Shown here one piece after another: positions 1 to 12,157 of a stretch of DNA of 64,000 bases. The notes below the pieces were generated by a model that saw only the letters and a program-made list of their open reading frames with translations, ran no database searches and was not told the DNA's origin. This DNA is from Capillidium heterosporum (Eukaryota; Entomophthoromycota; Entomophthoromycetes; Entomophthorales; Capillidiaceae): contig WBMQ01000001.1 of the NCBI GenBank assembly GCA_016630905.1, forward strand, positions 3,162,001 to 3,226,000. The letters are read 5' to 3'. The position numbers and the translations under genes were made by a program. Numbering within the stretch: the stretch's first letter is position 1; each line of letters begins with the position of its first letter.

Positions 1-60
1 ATTCTTACAAAAGTGAGTTTCAAATCCAAATCTCCAGTACCTTTTAGAACAATAATAAAG

Positions 61-699
61 ATGTCCAACCGGTCAACTGATTCCAACTTCAATTCAGCTA
101 ATTCCAGCCAACTTTACCTGCAATCCGACTCCTTAAACGTTGATATGAATAGCAACATCAATCAAGTCAAAAGTAAACCTGGGTTAATAATAGCGCCTAG
201 TTACCAAAGTCCCAATCAACCTTCCTCGCAAGCAACCCAAAATTTGATAAGTGACTTGTTGAACGTCAAAGGTACTTTGGTAAAAGATAAAGTTGATAGA
301 GGTACATTTATTTTTTATATTTTTGCTTATAATTTAAAAGCTTTAAGCCAACTGGTGTTATATTTACAATCACTCTACCATCACCCTTCCTTACTCTTCT
401 ATCAATTCAACGACTTGTGTCATCAGAAAGTCAAAATAAATGTGCATGTAAAAGTAAGCTTATAGTGAAGAATTTAATTTATGCGCTAACATTACTGTCA
501 TTTATTAATAAAACAGAACAGCTTGAAGCCCAATTTGAATAAATTGGAGTTGAAAAGTTTGGACTTGGTCGACCAGACCCAACAAATATTTCAGATAAAG
601 AGCTGTATCGGCAAGTTAAGTCAACTGCAGAAGTCATGTCACAGAGCTATAGTCGCCGCCACCCATATAAAGCATAGTAGTAAGAAGGAATTAAAATAA
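61..699 (+). CDS. hypothetical small helical protein
   Basis: I do not recognise this protein. The model is join(61..301,341..453,517..699), about 178 residues. The first ATG is at 61; an upstream in-frame GTG at 13 is not needed. Intron 1 (39 nt) and intron 2 (63 nt, donor gtaagc, acceptor aaacag) both keep the frame open to a TAA at 697-699. The first ~75 residues are Ser/Asn/Gln-rich and look disordered. The rest is Leu/Lys-rich and probably helical, so a small coiled-coil or complex subunit is possible. If intron 2 is not real, the protein ends at 465. It is convergent with the next gene, whose stop lies 20 bases away. Confidence 0.5.
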
Positions 700-719
700 A
701 GTTGCATGCATATTATTTA

Positions 720-3068
720 TTACAAAACATTTGGGTTCCTTCTTTTGAACTCCTTTTCAACTCTATCGATTTTGGTCAAGGTATCTGCTTCATCTATTAT
801 ATTCCATAGTTGTTGGGAATTTTGGGTTGTTGTTTGGGGTTCCAGTTGTAGTTGACATTTCCATTTAATTGCTGCTAGTCTATCAAACTTGAAGTACAGG
901 TTGAAAAATCTATTGAAGGTCGTGGGTTCTGCTTCAAAAAGTAGGTCCGACCTAACTTTCAACTGGTTCAAGTTGACTTTGAATTTGTCATGTAGCTCGA
1001 ACTTCCAACAGAACTCCAACAGGTCGACATAACATTCCAGATCTTGCAAGGCCAATTGATCTGGTAATTCAAGTTCGTTACTGCCAGTAAAGGGCCACAG
1101 CTGGTTTAAGATTTCCAGAAAATTGGGATGAAGCTTGGACTCTTGTAACAAACCTTTCAAAATCACTTGGAAGACTGAATGGACGGTATACTCAGGGTTC
1201 TTATCAAAGTCGATCAATCGTTCGACATAGGTTAGGATATCCAAGTAGTTTGTATCAGCTGCCTTAAAAGATTGAAGTAGTCGCATCCTCAAATCATAAT
1301 TTCCTTCTAAGTTACTGGTGGTGCTGTAGCGTTCAATAAGTCGAATCAATTCTTCCATGTAGGTCGCTTTGGCATTGCGGTATCGGTAGGGGAAGGTAGC
1401 TTCAAGGTAAACCAACAGTATCCTAGAGTCGACGTTCAAATCTAGTAAGAGTTTGTCCAGCGATCGGAAAGTGTCGTCTCTGTCATTTGATATGTTCACC
1501 TGCATCAAGTTCTTACCAAATTGAATCAGTTTGAGATTTAACTCCTCTGATCTTTCAGCCCCGTTCAAATTTAAACTTATGCCTTGAATGATAGGACCAA
1601 CGTCAGATACGTCGAAAAATTTGCAATTGGCTTCAAAAGTTTTGAAGAGGATGTCGGACTTTTGAACTTGAGTCAAATTAAATAGCTTGTTTAAACCGTA
1701 AAAGAAGGCGTCGGTATCGTATTTCATCAGTGAAGGCAAACTTCTAAAGAGTATAGTAAAGTGATCCAGTTTGGAGTTCAACGCCATTACCAACTTTAAC
1801 ATCTGGAAACTGGCAAAAGGATCCTTGAAGTTTAAATAGCCTTGGAATATAATATGAATAAGCTCAGCATTCTGACTAACTTTGTCTATGCTCAATGGGG
1901 GTAGACCTAGACCTTTGGTACTCAGAAATCGGTAGGTACGGTGTGGTAGTAAACTTGGAGTGATAATAATCTGATCTCCTAACAGGCTGTCAACCAATTT
2001 TTCGAACTGGACTTGGCTCTTGAACTCTGGGATTTGGCTGAACTTGCGTAAAAAACTTTTGTAACAGGTTATTGTCATTGCTTCCGTTGTAAAGTCGGAT
2101 CGTAATCGAAGTAAGGGAAATACTAAGTCATCTTGGTTGGTAAGTATTAGACCTTCTAGCGTCTTGGAAATAAGTTGATAAACATTCATTCTAGGTTGTA
2201 TCACGCTACCCTTCAAATTGGTCATCAGATTTAGATACAAATCTCTGAATATAATATCTATACCGTCGGCAGTGCGCATGTAGTTCAAATCGAAGTTGAA
2301 AAGTAAATGTAAAACTTCTAGGAATTGATCGTACTCGTCTACCTCAAGTTGCTTACTCCAGCTTTGCACTAATTTAACCAGATTCGCCTTGCGCTCTACG
2401 GTAGTTTGGTTATTTTTGTAGTAGTGCTGGTACACCTGCCCGGCAACTGCAAACTGTTGATTAGATAGTAAAGTCTCCAATAGCAAATTCAACGTCTTGG
2501 GGAACAGAGTTTGGACTTCATCGTTAATAGTTAAAAAGTCAATCAATTTATCCAAGCTGGTGTAGCTCCTATGTTCGCTTATCAGATTGACAACTTGATT
2601 TAAGAGGTGCTTGTAAAAGTGTCGATCGTACAGGAGGACATCTTTACATGTTGAATTAGCTTCCCCAACTGGAGTCAAAAAACCATTTTCTAAAGCTTGG
2701 AAGGGTTGAAGGTTGTGACGCTTGAACTGGTAGACCCAGGTCAACAAACTGATAAACGTATTGCCTTTATCCCTCTCCAATATCTTAACCAGTAAGCTGC
2801 TCAACTTGAAATTTGTTAAAAGTAAAGGGGAGTCGGTATCAAGCTTCAAACTGGGTAGTTTGTTAATAAAGTCCACTTCGTTCAGTTTGTAAATGGATTT
2901 CAAGTGTTGATGAGAAATTGTAGCGAAGGTTGACCTATTGCAGGTTGGAGGCTTGGTTGTCGTTGAAGTTATTACCCTCCTATAAAAACATCCTTTTAAA
3001 CTACATGTTTACATTAGTAATTAGCTATATCGTTTACTTGTTATATATATTTACCATAGTCTTGACAT
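720..3068 (-). CDS. putative mitochondrial helical-repeat (PPR-like) protein
   Basis: Model complement(join(720..2979,3055..3068)), 757 residues. The long exon has no in-frame ATG near its 5' end. A 14-nt first exon (3055-3068) supplies one: joining it across a 75-nt intron with a TACTAAT branch site gives the start MSRLWRVITSTTTK. That N-terminus is rich in Arg, Ser and Thr with no acidic residues until about residue 35, the look of a mitochondrial presequence. The rest is Leu/Phe-rich, helical, with no catalytic motif, and resembles fast-evolving fungal PPR/helical-repeat factors for organellar RNA. No specific orthologue is recognised. The family assignment is inference; the reading frame is solid. 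Confidence 0.6.
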
Positions 3069-3845
3069 TTTTCGAGAAACATTGATTTTTCTAAAATTTT
3101 GCAAATCGTGAGCAAGTAGCTTTCAAGATTGATCAAATTGGAAGATAAGATTTTTACAAAGATATGAAATTCGTTTGTTAAATCAACCTAGACATTTCAA
3201 TTAAAAAGGGGAAGTTTTATCAGCTTGGACAGTTCTATAATTTATTCAAATAAAGCAAGCTTGGAGATGATGTATGAGATTAGCCAAGATTTAGATAGAT
3301 TCGGTATAGATATAAGAAAGTTTACTTCCCTCAATACATATGCTTATACTAAATAGCTTTATAAGTTGTTCGTAAGACACTAAAAGAATACAACTGTATA
3401 TCTACATGGCATACGGACCAACTCCAAAGGCTACTTTTACATGCTGAAAAATTTGGTTAATTTGATATATTTTAAAAAGTACTACTTTGATTAAGTAGCT
3501 ATATATCAAATGGTTGGATCTTTACAAACAAAACTGAATTGGACCGAGCATTAGATAGCATACTCAAATTAAAGGCATTAGGTAATTGGTATAGAATGTG
3601 TTTGATGGAAAGTCTACTTAGTAAGAAAGTATCGAAATGAAAAATGTAGCTAACAAGAAAAGGTTTTTATAAATGCAAAGGGAGCTTAAGATACAACAAA
3701 TAGAATATATGCAGTCTAGAGAATGATAGCTATAAAGCATAGGAAATAGTTAACTAAATTACTAAACATCAACTATATAATTCTATAGAATTATCCTACT
3801 TACTCCTAAACCAATCCTAATACTCTTTACAAAAAAGGTAAAAAT
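3069..3845. other. intergenic, AT-rich
   Basis: About 780 bases between the starts or ends of flanking genes. Six-frame reading shows only short interrupted frames. It should hold the promoter of the gene to the left and the 3' end of PEX7. No further feature is seen. Confidence 0.6.
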
Positions 3846-5009
3846 TTATAACAAATTAGGTAGATCCATCACAATAACCGACTCATCCCAAGCACAGCTA
3901 GCGATTTGCTGCGGCAGGCACAGATTAAAATCGATCCCCATAGCGAACTCCTTGTGGATCTCTAAAGGCTGAATAACTGGATTTGGCCCATTCAAATTCC
4001 AAACACCAACCGACATGTCGTAGGAAGCCGAAATTACAACATCAGCTCGATGTGGCGAACATTTTACTCTACGTACTGCCAAATGGTGTCCTACCAAAGT
4101 GTTAATGGGGGCCCTACCGTTACGTAGATCCCATAATTTTAAAGTACGATCGGCCGATGCCGTTACAATGTGGCCTTGGTTGTACTTGTTGAAGTCTAGA
4201 TCGAGTACTTCGTGGTCGTGACCTACTAGAGCCATAGTGGGTTGGTTTTGTCGCAGGTCCCATAGCTTGAGGGTACGGTCCCCTGAGACACTGGCAAAGA
4301 TGTCGGGTTCGTGAGGTGACCATTCTACCCCATAGACGCAGTCATCGTGACCTCGAAACGTTTGTAGTGAGGTCGCTTGTTCGGGTCCCCACTTTTTGAT
4401 AGGACAAAGTTAGTATATCAAAGCTTAGTAAATATAAAATGCTTACCAACTTGATGGTATGATCCCAAGATGAAGATAAAAATACGTCCTTCTTGATCAA
4501 GTTCCAAGATAAGCTGAACACCTCACTCTCATGTTCGCACCAGTTCATTATGGGAAAGTCCTAGTTCGATTATAAATTTGGGATGTCATTTTTAAATAAA
4601 AAAGTACATGTAAGTTGACGTCAAATAGCTTTATAGAACCGTCACCACTTGCAGTTGCCAGTTGGTTTTCATTTATTTCCGACCAGGCTACGTCGAATAA
4701 TCCGTCTTGTGTTTCAAAACTGTTGATTTTATAAAGTTACAAGTAGAAAGATGAATAAATTGCATAATTATATATAAATAAAACTTACGCTCTATCGATT
4801 ACCATGCCTTGTGGCGTTACTCCTAATAAAAAGAGCCTACCGTTGCCTACTAAGCCGAAGTTGGAGGCACTTGCTACTGCCAACTTATCTTCAAAGAAGG
4901 GGTTGAACTGCACCTATTTAGAAAATAAAATAAGTTAGTACCTGATGTTGGAGTTAATGATAAGTACTGCGTAGCCGTTGAATCCTTCTGTTACAAACCT
5001 TCGTTCCAT
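3846..5009 (-). CDS. pex7: PEX7, peroxisomal PTS2 receptor (WD40)
   Basis: Peroxin 7 binds PTS2-type targeting signals in the cytosol and delivers the cargo to the peroxisome with a co-receptor. Five exons: complement(join(3846..4391,4447..4560,4608..4719,4789..4913,4968..5009)), 312 residues, close to the usual 310-375. The N-terminus matches the family in order: the GYAV-QFNPF turn, [23 protein letters not shown], then WD repeats with GH...WD pairs (RTLKLWDLR occurs in two of them), ending in SCAWDE. All four introns are 47-69 nt with GT-AG ends, and the first carries a perfect TACTAAC. The short C-terminus is typical. Identification is by recognised family motifs. Confidence 0.93.
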
Positions 5010-5551
5010 TAGTTTCTTTTAATCCCTATTAAATCGACAGATGTTTGGTAAACTGAGAAGTTGGATTGAATTTATTTGAAAGCTGACTTGGGTGGGTATC
5101 AGTTCCATCAGCCTTCTAAAAATCAAAAAGTTTACGTCATTTTTCAAGGTGGGAGTGAAGTTTATAAAGGTTTGAAAGTTGGTGATGTTCAGTGACGTGA
5201 AAGGTATTCTTTAATAAGGAAGTTATATGAAAGGGTATACTTACGAGGCTAGTTGTAGTGAAGATATGATGAGTATGCTAAAAAAGTGATATAAAATATA
5301 GCTTTTTCCATTGTTTCAACTGTAGAAGTCAAGACCTAGTACTAAAGAAAATTAGTGGTTGTATTGCAGTTTTAAATTACTATGAATTAAACAAACCATT
5401 GTAAAAGCATAGTATATGTTTAATGTACAAAGTAATTAAAGATAGGGTTCGAATTATCTTTATATAAAATTTGGATAAATATAAGTTTTAATATTTCTAT
5501 GTGTATACAAAAACTACAAACAATACAACTTGTAAAACAGTTTAATTCCAA
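5010..5551. other. intergenic
   Basis: About 540 bases between PEX7 and the zinc-cluster gene, both on the minus strand. A gtaagt-type donor at about 5244-5249 (minus strand) could belong to a 5' UTR exon of PEX7. No convincing coding sequence. Confidence 0.5.
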
Positions 5552-7276
5552 TCAAATGGACCCAACCTCAAACCAACTATCTAGCACCAACAATGCTGGC
5601 GTACCAATGTTAACTGAAAATTCATGGGGACCTAATTTCTTTAAATAGTCCAAATGTACCTTAGTTCGTCGCAGCAGCTTCAAGACGCACTCTCTTTGGT
5701 GTGGACTTAAGTACTCGGTGTTGAAAAATCGTACTAGGAAGGAGTAACTCTGCACTAAGCTTAGACTGAGAAAGTCTAAACTAAATTTCCCTGAGATTTG
5801 GAGGGCAAATACGATATTGTGGATACAATTGGATATCAGGTTGGAAACTCTGCCTTTAAATTGGGATGGTAAATTACTTAGGATTATTGAGTTATGTTGG
5901 CTGGAGTCTATTTTGGGTTTGTCAAAGAAGGTGTTAAATACAAACATGCTTTCCAGCTGGAATTTGAATTTAAAGTACCAACTTAGGGCTATGGAGATGA
6001 ACTGTTGAATCAAAAGTTTGTATTCGTCGTTTTCGATGGTAGCGCTGCTTACTAACAGATCTTTTAAATCTACTAATAATTCCATCGTATCTATATTCAG
6101 CCTTTTCAATAAATTATCTATAATGTCGTTGTATTCGAATATTCTACTGAAATCCTTGATGGCGTCTTCACGTATTGGGTAGAACTTGTACATGTAGTAA
6201 GAAGTCAACCTCAAAAAATTGGAAAATTGGAGCTTGAAGATATCGATAAAGTATTCCAACTTACACCTTCTAAAGATCTTAGCTACATTCGTAGGTTCCA
6301 ACTTCGATCGCCATACGTCTATATGAGGGAGATGTGGTACATGCAGGTAATAGTAAATATCGTAGATGCAGTTAATCAATGAGTTGTAAGTTAGATACCC
6401 TTCCAAGTTACCTACGTCGACGTCTCTAACGTTCCCGTTGAAATTTGAGTTGAAAATTAAATTGTTTAAACCTAGTTGGTGGGCAAACGTCAAAGCTATC
6501 GAAGTTAGGTACTTTAGGTTGAAATATCGGGCTATGGAGCTATGCCTTATCAAGATGACAAGAGCTTGAACTGTACTCAAATTACACTTTAACTTACTTA
6601 GTACCAATAGTTTGTCGATCTCTCCAATTATATATTGAATCAAAGGCTTTAAATTAGTTAGGCTTTCTGCTATCAGACCTATCAGCAATATACTCAGCTC
6701 CAGAAGCTTGGTCCTTGGTTTCAATCGATAGGTTGCAAAAAGGCATATTGGACTTACTATATTGGCAAATCTAAAGTAGTTGAGATAGGCCTTCATCAAG
6801 ATTTTGGTTAGAGGGTTGCTTTCACTAGGTTTAAATGGTTGGGTTGGCACTACTTTAAAGTAATAGTTTCGCGTGTACAAGTTGGATATGTTAGTAAACA
6901 GATCGCAACTAAACTGATTGGCATTAGGTTTAAGGAACTGGATACTTGTAAATATACTTAGCGTTATAGCCCTACTATGGTGTATAGTTGGTGCTACCAA
7001 TCTGACATTTAACTCCTCGTACACGAATTTGTAGCTTTGCACTTTAACTTTCCTTCGGTCTAAGGTGGAGTTGGAATCCAATTTGAAGCTCGTCATAAAA
7101 TTTTGCACCTTGGTATCCAAAAACGATTCTCGCTTCAACTTTCGAGTATAAGTACATGGCTTGTTGAACTTGGCGCAGCTAGAACATGGATTCAGCATGT
7201 CACAACCACGTTTGCATCGAGCACAGCTGTCGCACCGTTGTCGGTTGAGTTTATTGTTGAAGTTCCTTTCTATCAT
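5552..7276 (-). CDS. Zn(II)2Cys6 transcription factor, paralogue 1
   Basis: Fungal binuclear zinc-cluster regulator, single exon, 574 residues. The start is the first ATG after an in-frame TAG. The zinc cluster is at residues 15-41 with spacing C-x2-C-x6-C-x5-C-x2-C-x6-C and one additional Cys inside the first loop (CARC). It is followed by a basic linker and a long helical region of the type found in the fungal regulatory (MHR-like) middle domain. The body is clearly homologous to the protein at 9166-10895: compare TVQALVILIRHSS with TVQAIVLLLTHCS, and FANIVSPICL with CANMFSPVCL. Target genes and ligand cannot be read from sequence. It probably acts in the nucleus. Confidence 0.88.
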   Translation of the reverse strand: MIERNFNNKLNRQRCDSCARCKRGCDMLNPCSSCAKFNKPCTYTRKLKRESFLDTKVQNFMTSFKLDSNSTLDRRKVKVQSYKFVYEELNVRLVAPTIHHSRAITLSIFTSIQFLKPNANQFSCDLFTNISNLYTRNYYFKVVPTQPFKPSESNPLTKILMKAYLNYFRFANIVSPICLFATYRLKPRTKLLELSILLIGLIAESLTNLKPLIQYIIGEIDKLLVLSKLKCNLSTVQALVILIRHSSIARYFNLKYLTSIALTFAHQLGLNNLIFNSNFNGNVRDVDVGNLEGYLTYNSLINCIYDIYYYLHVPHLPHIDVWRSKLEPTNVAKIFRRCKLEYFIDIFKLQFSNFLRLTSYYMYKFYPIREDAIKDFSRIFEYNDIIDNLLKRLNIDTMELLVDLKDLLVSSATIENDEYKLLIQQFISIALSWYFKFKFQLESMFVFNTFFDKPKIDSSQHNSIILSNLPSQFKGRVSNLISNCIHNIVFALQISGKFSLDFLSLSLVQSYSFLVRFFNTEYLSPHQRECVLKLLRRTKVHLDYLKKLGPHEFSVNIGTPALLVLDSWFEVGSI

Positions 7277-7904
7277 GTTCCACTTTGGAATAGTAAAAGT
7301 TGGCTACCTTGGACTGTTGAACTCGTCTGCCTTTTCGTTTTCCTTTGTCCCGTGTATCGTTCCCTTTCTTCAATATATAGTGTCGATAAGTTGGAAGCTT
7401 TATATTTTTTTGTGGGTTTTGGTTCCCTACATTAATAGGTTGTTCTAAGACCGAACAAAAATGAGTTTTTCTTCCAGAATTTTGAAGGTAAAGGTTCAAA
7501 TTGATTGGAATCCAATTGGTTTGAGGTTCCTAGTAAAGTGGCATCTTTAAATTTATAGATTTAGGATAGTTCTTTTAACAAGGTAGGTACGATATCCTTT
7601 AATTTAAAGAAACAAATGGTAAAGTTTTCAGAGTTTTCATAAATGCACTATTTGTTTGGCTTGCGTTATTTATCATATGAAATATAAAAAATAAAAAATA
7701 TCGTTAAAAAACTTGGTGTATCATAAGTAGCTATAAATTATATGATATTTAACAATGATAAAATACGTATATAGATTGTATATCAATCAGTATAGTTTCA
7801 AGTAACTCCAATATGCAAAGCCAATAATATACTTATAACTGTACCTAAAATTCCAATCCACAACTAAAATCAATTTCCCAAAAGTTTTTCCAAAGTTAAA
7901 GGTG
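7277..7904. other. divergent intergenic region (zinc-cluster gene / TIP41)
   Basis: Bidirectional promoter region of about 630 bases between divergent genes. AT-rich, with overlapping short frames that have no family resemblance. No specific binding site is claimed. Confidence 0.5.
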
Positions 7905-9039
7905 ATGTCATTTATCAATTGGAATCATAAATGTGGCAAGCTTGGAATTTTTGAACTGATTAAACATAAGAGTATGCAGCGATTCCCAACCAACTTACCG
8001 GCCCAAGCCCAACATCAACTTATTGGAGGCCCTAAGAGTGAAGAACAAGGCATAATACTAAATGAAAGTAAAGTCTTATCCAAGAAAACTAGTATATGTT
8101 CTATCCATGAGATTGATAGGTAAGTGCCTTGTACTTTTAACTAAATTTATGGTAAATATAGGGATAGTGACTCACTAGGATTCCCTATGCCCGAGATGTA
8201 CTTTGGAAACAATCATCTGCTCGTCAAATTCAACTCGAAAGTCCAAGTTAGTTTTAGTACCTACGAAGCTTTGAAGCTGGTACAGCGAGGCCAAAGTTCC
8301 AACTCCATTAAGGTTTCCTATGCCAACGATTGGATCCAAGAAAGGTATACATTATTATAATTTAGAATTGGGCTTAATAATTTAATAGACGGGATTGGGA
8401 AGAATCTAAGCAGGAGAGTGAGCCTTTCGATTGGACTTTTACTACCGAGTATCAAGGCCATATTGAACTTTCTGACGAAGTAAAGGTAGCTCTTATTTTG
8501 ATAACATTTTATTAAGACCTTCGTTGTAGGTAACTGAAAATAGTAAAGAGAAGTTGGATTTGGAGCCTTTGAAGCGGCCTGAACCTATCTTGTTTTATAC
8601 AGATAACATTTTATTTGAAGATGAGTTGGGCGACAACGGAACTTCGTTACTGAACGTCAAAGTGGTAAGTTTTTTTCATTTGCAAATTGTTTACTATAGT
8701 GTCTAGCGTGTTATGCCCAGTGGAATTTTCGTCTTACAACGTTTTTTCATGAGGGTTGATAACGTCCTATTCCGTATTTACGATACGCGTTACTATTACA
8801 ATTTTGGCAACCAGTTTATTACCAAAGAGTTTAGTCAAAGAGAACGACCCTACAAGGATGTACAACAGGTAATTAACTTTTACGATATAGTTAATTGAAT
8901 CGGTTAGGCTATGGATAGGATGAGTGGTGGTCAACCTTATGACCCGTCATTAGTCAACGACCCCAATTTCATCTACAAGATCATGACTGAGCTTGACAAA
9001 GAGCCTAGCCATGAAGTTACGACTAAATTTGAGTGGTGA
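7905..9039 (+). CDS. tip41: TIP41, TOR/PP2A-phosphatase regulator (TIPRL family)
   Basis: TIP41-like proteins bind PP2A-type catalytic subunits and act in TOR signalling. Six exons: join(7905..8119,8162..8344,8389..8485,8530..8664,8707..8868,8908..9039), 307 residues. Family landmarks in order: MPEMYFGNN near residue 80, FDWTFTTEYQG, ILFEDELGDNG, then the core KVRVMPSGIFVLQRFF-RVD followed by DTRYYYNF. The human homologue has the same series (MPEMMFGDN, YDWTYTTDYKG, FEDELHDHG, RVMPS, LRFFLRIDG). Introns are 39-45 nt. The ATG at 7905 is preferred to the GTG at 7902. The gene sits between two paralogous zinc-cluster genes on the other strand. Confidence 0.95.
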
Positions 9040-9165
9040 GGCTACTGATCTCTTGCAAAATAAATATTAAGTTTCATTTTCTAGAGAGACTACAAAGCTA
9101 TAGAGTAAAACTTGTTAGCTATATATTCAATAGTTTATTATAAATAGTAATATATGTTGCAAATA

Positions 9166-10895
9166 TCATTTTGACCTTAAAATACTTTCATCCACCAGAC
9201 CTACCATCATGTTCATAAGTGGTTTGTTCAAGTTAACACTAACTTTGAACAAAGCGAAGTTCTGGAACTTGTCAAAGTGGGAGTTCATCTCGGCCAAAAC
9301 AACTTCGATCTGGGCCTTCTTGCTAGAATCTAACCTATCCCAGTATCGATACCTTGCTAAAAAAGCGTAACACTGAGAGAGGGATGGTATGACGAAGTTG
9401 CTGCTAAACCGAACCTCGGTCAACTTTGAGAAGTTTATAGTACACAAGCAAGCATCCACTACATCTTCGATTCGTCTAAAATCCTCAATCGGCAGATTAT
9501 ACACCTTCAACAAATGGTTCTTAGGTTCCAAGTAGGTGTGATAGAGGCGTAAAGACAGTATAGTAAATTTGAAGTAGTAGTAGGCGTAGTTGATGGTGTC
9601 TATAACCGAGTTAAATAAACTTTGGCTACATAGCGATAGTCTCAGCTTGTAAGTGTGATAGTTCTGTAAGATAATATATTGGTGTTGACATAACTTTTTG
9701 ACAAGATGATCAACATCTAAATTTAACTTTTGCATTTCGGCTTTCTTGTAGATGAACTGGTTGCGGATCAAATAGAATTCGGTCAGGTGTTGGCTCGTAA
9801 AAAGCATGTTTAGTTGGTAGGAGGTGGTAAGGTAAGTCAACGCATCTTCGTGGGTAAAACTGCTTAGGTAGTCGTACAGGCATTGTATTCGAGATTCCAA
9901 AAAGTTTTCTAGCTCTAAGGGCATGAAGGTGCCATGCACGTTTATAGAGACAGTGGCCCCTAGATGGATCAAGCTGTTGAAAGTAAAGAACGCTTCCAAG
10001 TCAAAAGGTTTGCACTTGTATGCGCCGATCTTGGTAGTATGTAGTCCCAAAAGGAAGCTGAATCTTAGAGCAACTGAAAACAGATAATAGTTCCTTATAA
10101 ACATACTAAAACCGCTGCAGTGCGTCAGTAGCAAAACTATAGCTTGGACCGTGTTCAAAGTTGGTTTTAGCTGGCTCGGTAGCAGCATCGGCTCTAACGT
10201 AGTGATTATTCGATCGATGATGGGTTTTTTGGAGGTATCGTTTTGTAGCCTCAATCCTATTAACCATACCGTCAACTTCAACATGTTGCTCCTACTCGAA
10301 CTGAAGTACTGGCTCTTTAAACAAACTGGGCTGAACATGTTGGCGCATTCGAAAAAGGTATCTTCAGCACTAGCTAAGATGTCATTTAGGTCGGTGAGTT
10401 TCGTCTCGAGGACGACCTTAGGTTCCTTAGCTCTTATTATCCATTGCGGATTTTGCACAGTTAATGCCAACGAGGAAAATATTTTGAAGTTGAGGAAGCT
10501 GTTGTTGAGCTTTGGAAATTGCAGTAGCGTGTTCAAGTTAAGGAATAAGCTTCGCCTTCCAAACTTCAAAGGTTGATAGAGATGCTTGTTGTCGGGTACT
10601 AGATAGAAGTTCGAAACGTTAGTTTTATATTGGATATCTATAGTTTACTTTTGCTAACTACGTTTAACTTGCGGATGTTCTTCTGCTGGCCGTTCAGCTT
10701 GAAGGTGATCATCCCATTTTGTACTGATGAGTCCAAGGTCGGTAGCCGTTTCAAAGTACGCGAGTAGATACACACTTTGCCCAGTCGGCTACATCGCTGA
10801 CAGGTTGGAAATCCTCTATCACATCGCTTGTTGTTGTTGGCACAGGTATCGCAGCGTTGCTTGATCTCGTAGGTAATCGAGTTGTCCTTCCACAT
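9166..10895 (-). CDS. Zn(II)2Cys6 transcription factor, paralogue 2
   Basis: Model complement(join(9166..10598,10649..10895)), 559 residues. The two open frames are out of phase and look at first like a frameshift. A 50-nt intron (donor gtaaac, internal CTAAC, acceptor atctag) joins them cleanly. The zinc cluster lies at about residues 14-40: CDTC...RCDRG...CQRC...C, spacing C-x2-C-x6-C-x6-C-x2-C-x6-C. A helical middle region follows that aligns along its length with the regulator at 5552-7276. The first ATG in frame is 10895; upstream codons are open but contain no ATG, so a 5' UTR intron is possible. Nuclear DNA-binding role from the family; targets unknown. Confidence 0.85.
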
Positions 10896-12157
10896 AGCTT
10901 CAAAGTTGAAATATGCTGGAAAGTAGGTTAAGAGTGCAAAGACTTTTATCAAAGAATTCTAAGCTAGAGCCCTTACTTATTCCTGTACACGGTTAAATCA
11001 ATTTTAGCTCCATCCTTGTCCTTGCTATAGCTACTATAGCTCTATTTGAAATTGGCAATCCTCGTTTTAACTTGAACGATATGTATTGGCGGGAGAAACG
11101 TACCTTCTTATTACCTCATATGGTAGCTTAAAAGTACAGGATGTTGGATATTTTGCAAAAAGCGATTCTTTTCCAGTAGGTTCAGGTATTTCTTGGCCAT
11201 GTGATGGGAAATGCAGTTACTGACTCAGTTTCTATAGATCCAGAAATAAACGTTCCAATCGAAAGTTGTTGATGGAGCTTAAATATATATATTGGTTTTT
11301 GGAGACATTAGTAATTATATAAGGATTTAAAAGAAAAGTTGAAAAGCTCGCATGTGGGTTAAACAAATGTATATTTTCGTTGTGTTTATTGATTTTATAA
11401 GCAAAAGCTTTATCGCTTTTCGGGTTCTCAGCTTGTACCTTGAATGACTATCCTACCAGTGCTAGGGTCCTGTAGCTCGAGATTAATACACTATTGGGTA
11501 TTACAGGGAATAACATCTTCCCTACATGTATCTAGCTCATCATCCTTTTCGGAAATCTCTCTACTACCTACTCAACGAATAAGTATCTTGCCCATTTTGC
11601 AAGGATTAAAAATATCTCAGTTTCTGCTCTTGTATAGATACAAACATTGCTATTTTAGATCTATTTTTAAGGAAAAATAAAACATATAATATTGTTTGGT
11701 ATACATATAAATGCGAGTATCAAATAAGCAAATAAACTATATAGGTACGTATCAAAACATAGTGCTATCTACATCTCTCCTATCTAGTCTAATCTCTACT
11801 TTTTCGCTTGGAGAAATGGGACTATATAAGATGGTAAAGGTTGTGTAGGCAATTACAATAGATTGAGTTAGAGCATAATATCTCTGCCCAGAAAAGTCGG
11901 ATATAGTAGCAGCAGCTTAGTGAAATATTCGTATTTATCAACCCTGAAATTAACTATAACAATGTTCATAAAGGTTGGATGATTGCCCTATGTGAATGAT
12001 ATATTGAAAACAATGACTAATATGTCAATGAAAATCTTTTTATAAAAATAAACTATAGTATGCTATAATATAAGAAGTTTATTAAATAGAGGTGTATAAA
12101 AACTCAGGCGACATATCCAATATCCAACCCAAGTTTACGAGTTAGTATATCAACTTT
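10896..12157. other. intergenic, AT-rich
   Basis: About 1.26 kb with only short unrelated frames (the longest about 78 codons, near 11444-11680, with no family likeness). Contains the promoter of zinc-cluster paralogue 2 and the 3' end of the transporter gene. Nothing else seen. Confidence 0.5.

Noticed and set aside
10598-10648. Apparent frameshift between two parts of zinc-cluster paralogue 2
   Set aside because: A 50-nt GT-AG intron with a CTAAC branch site joins the frames exactly.
11444-11680. 78-codon plus-strand frame
   Set aside because: Ser/Leu-rich, no family motifs, no splice partners; chance frame in AT-rich DNA.
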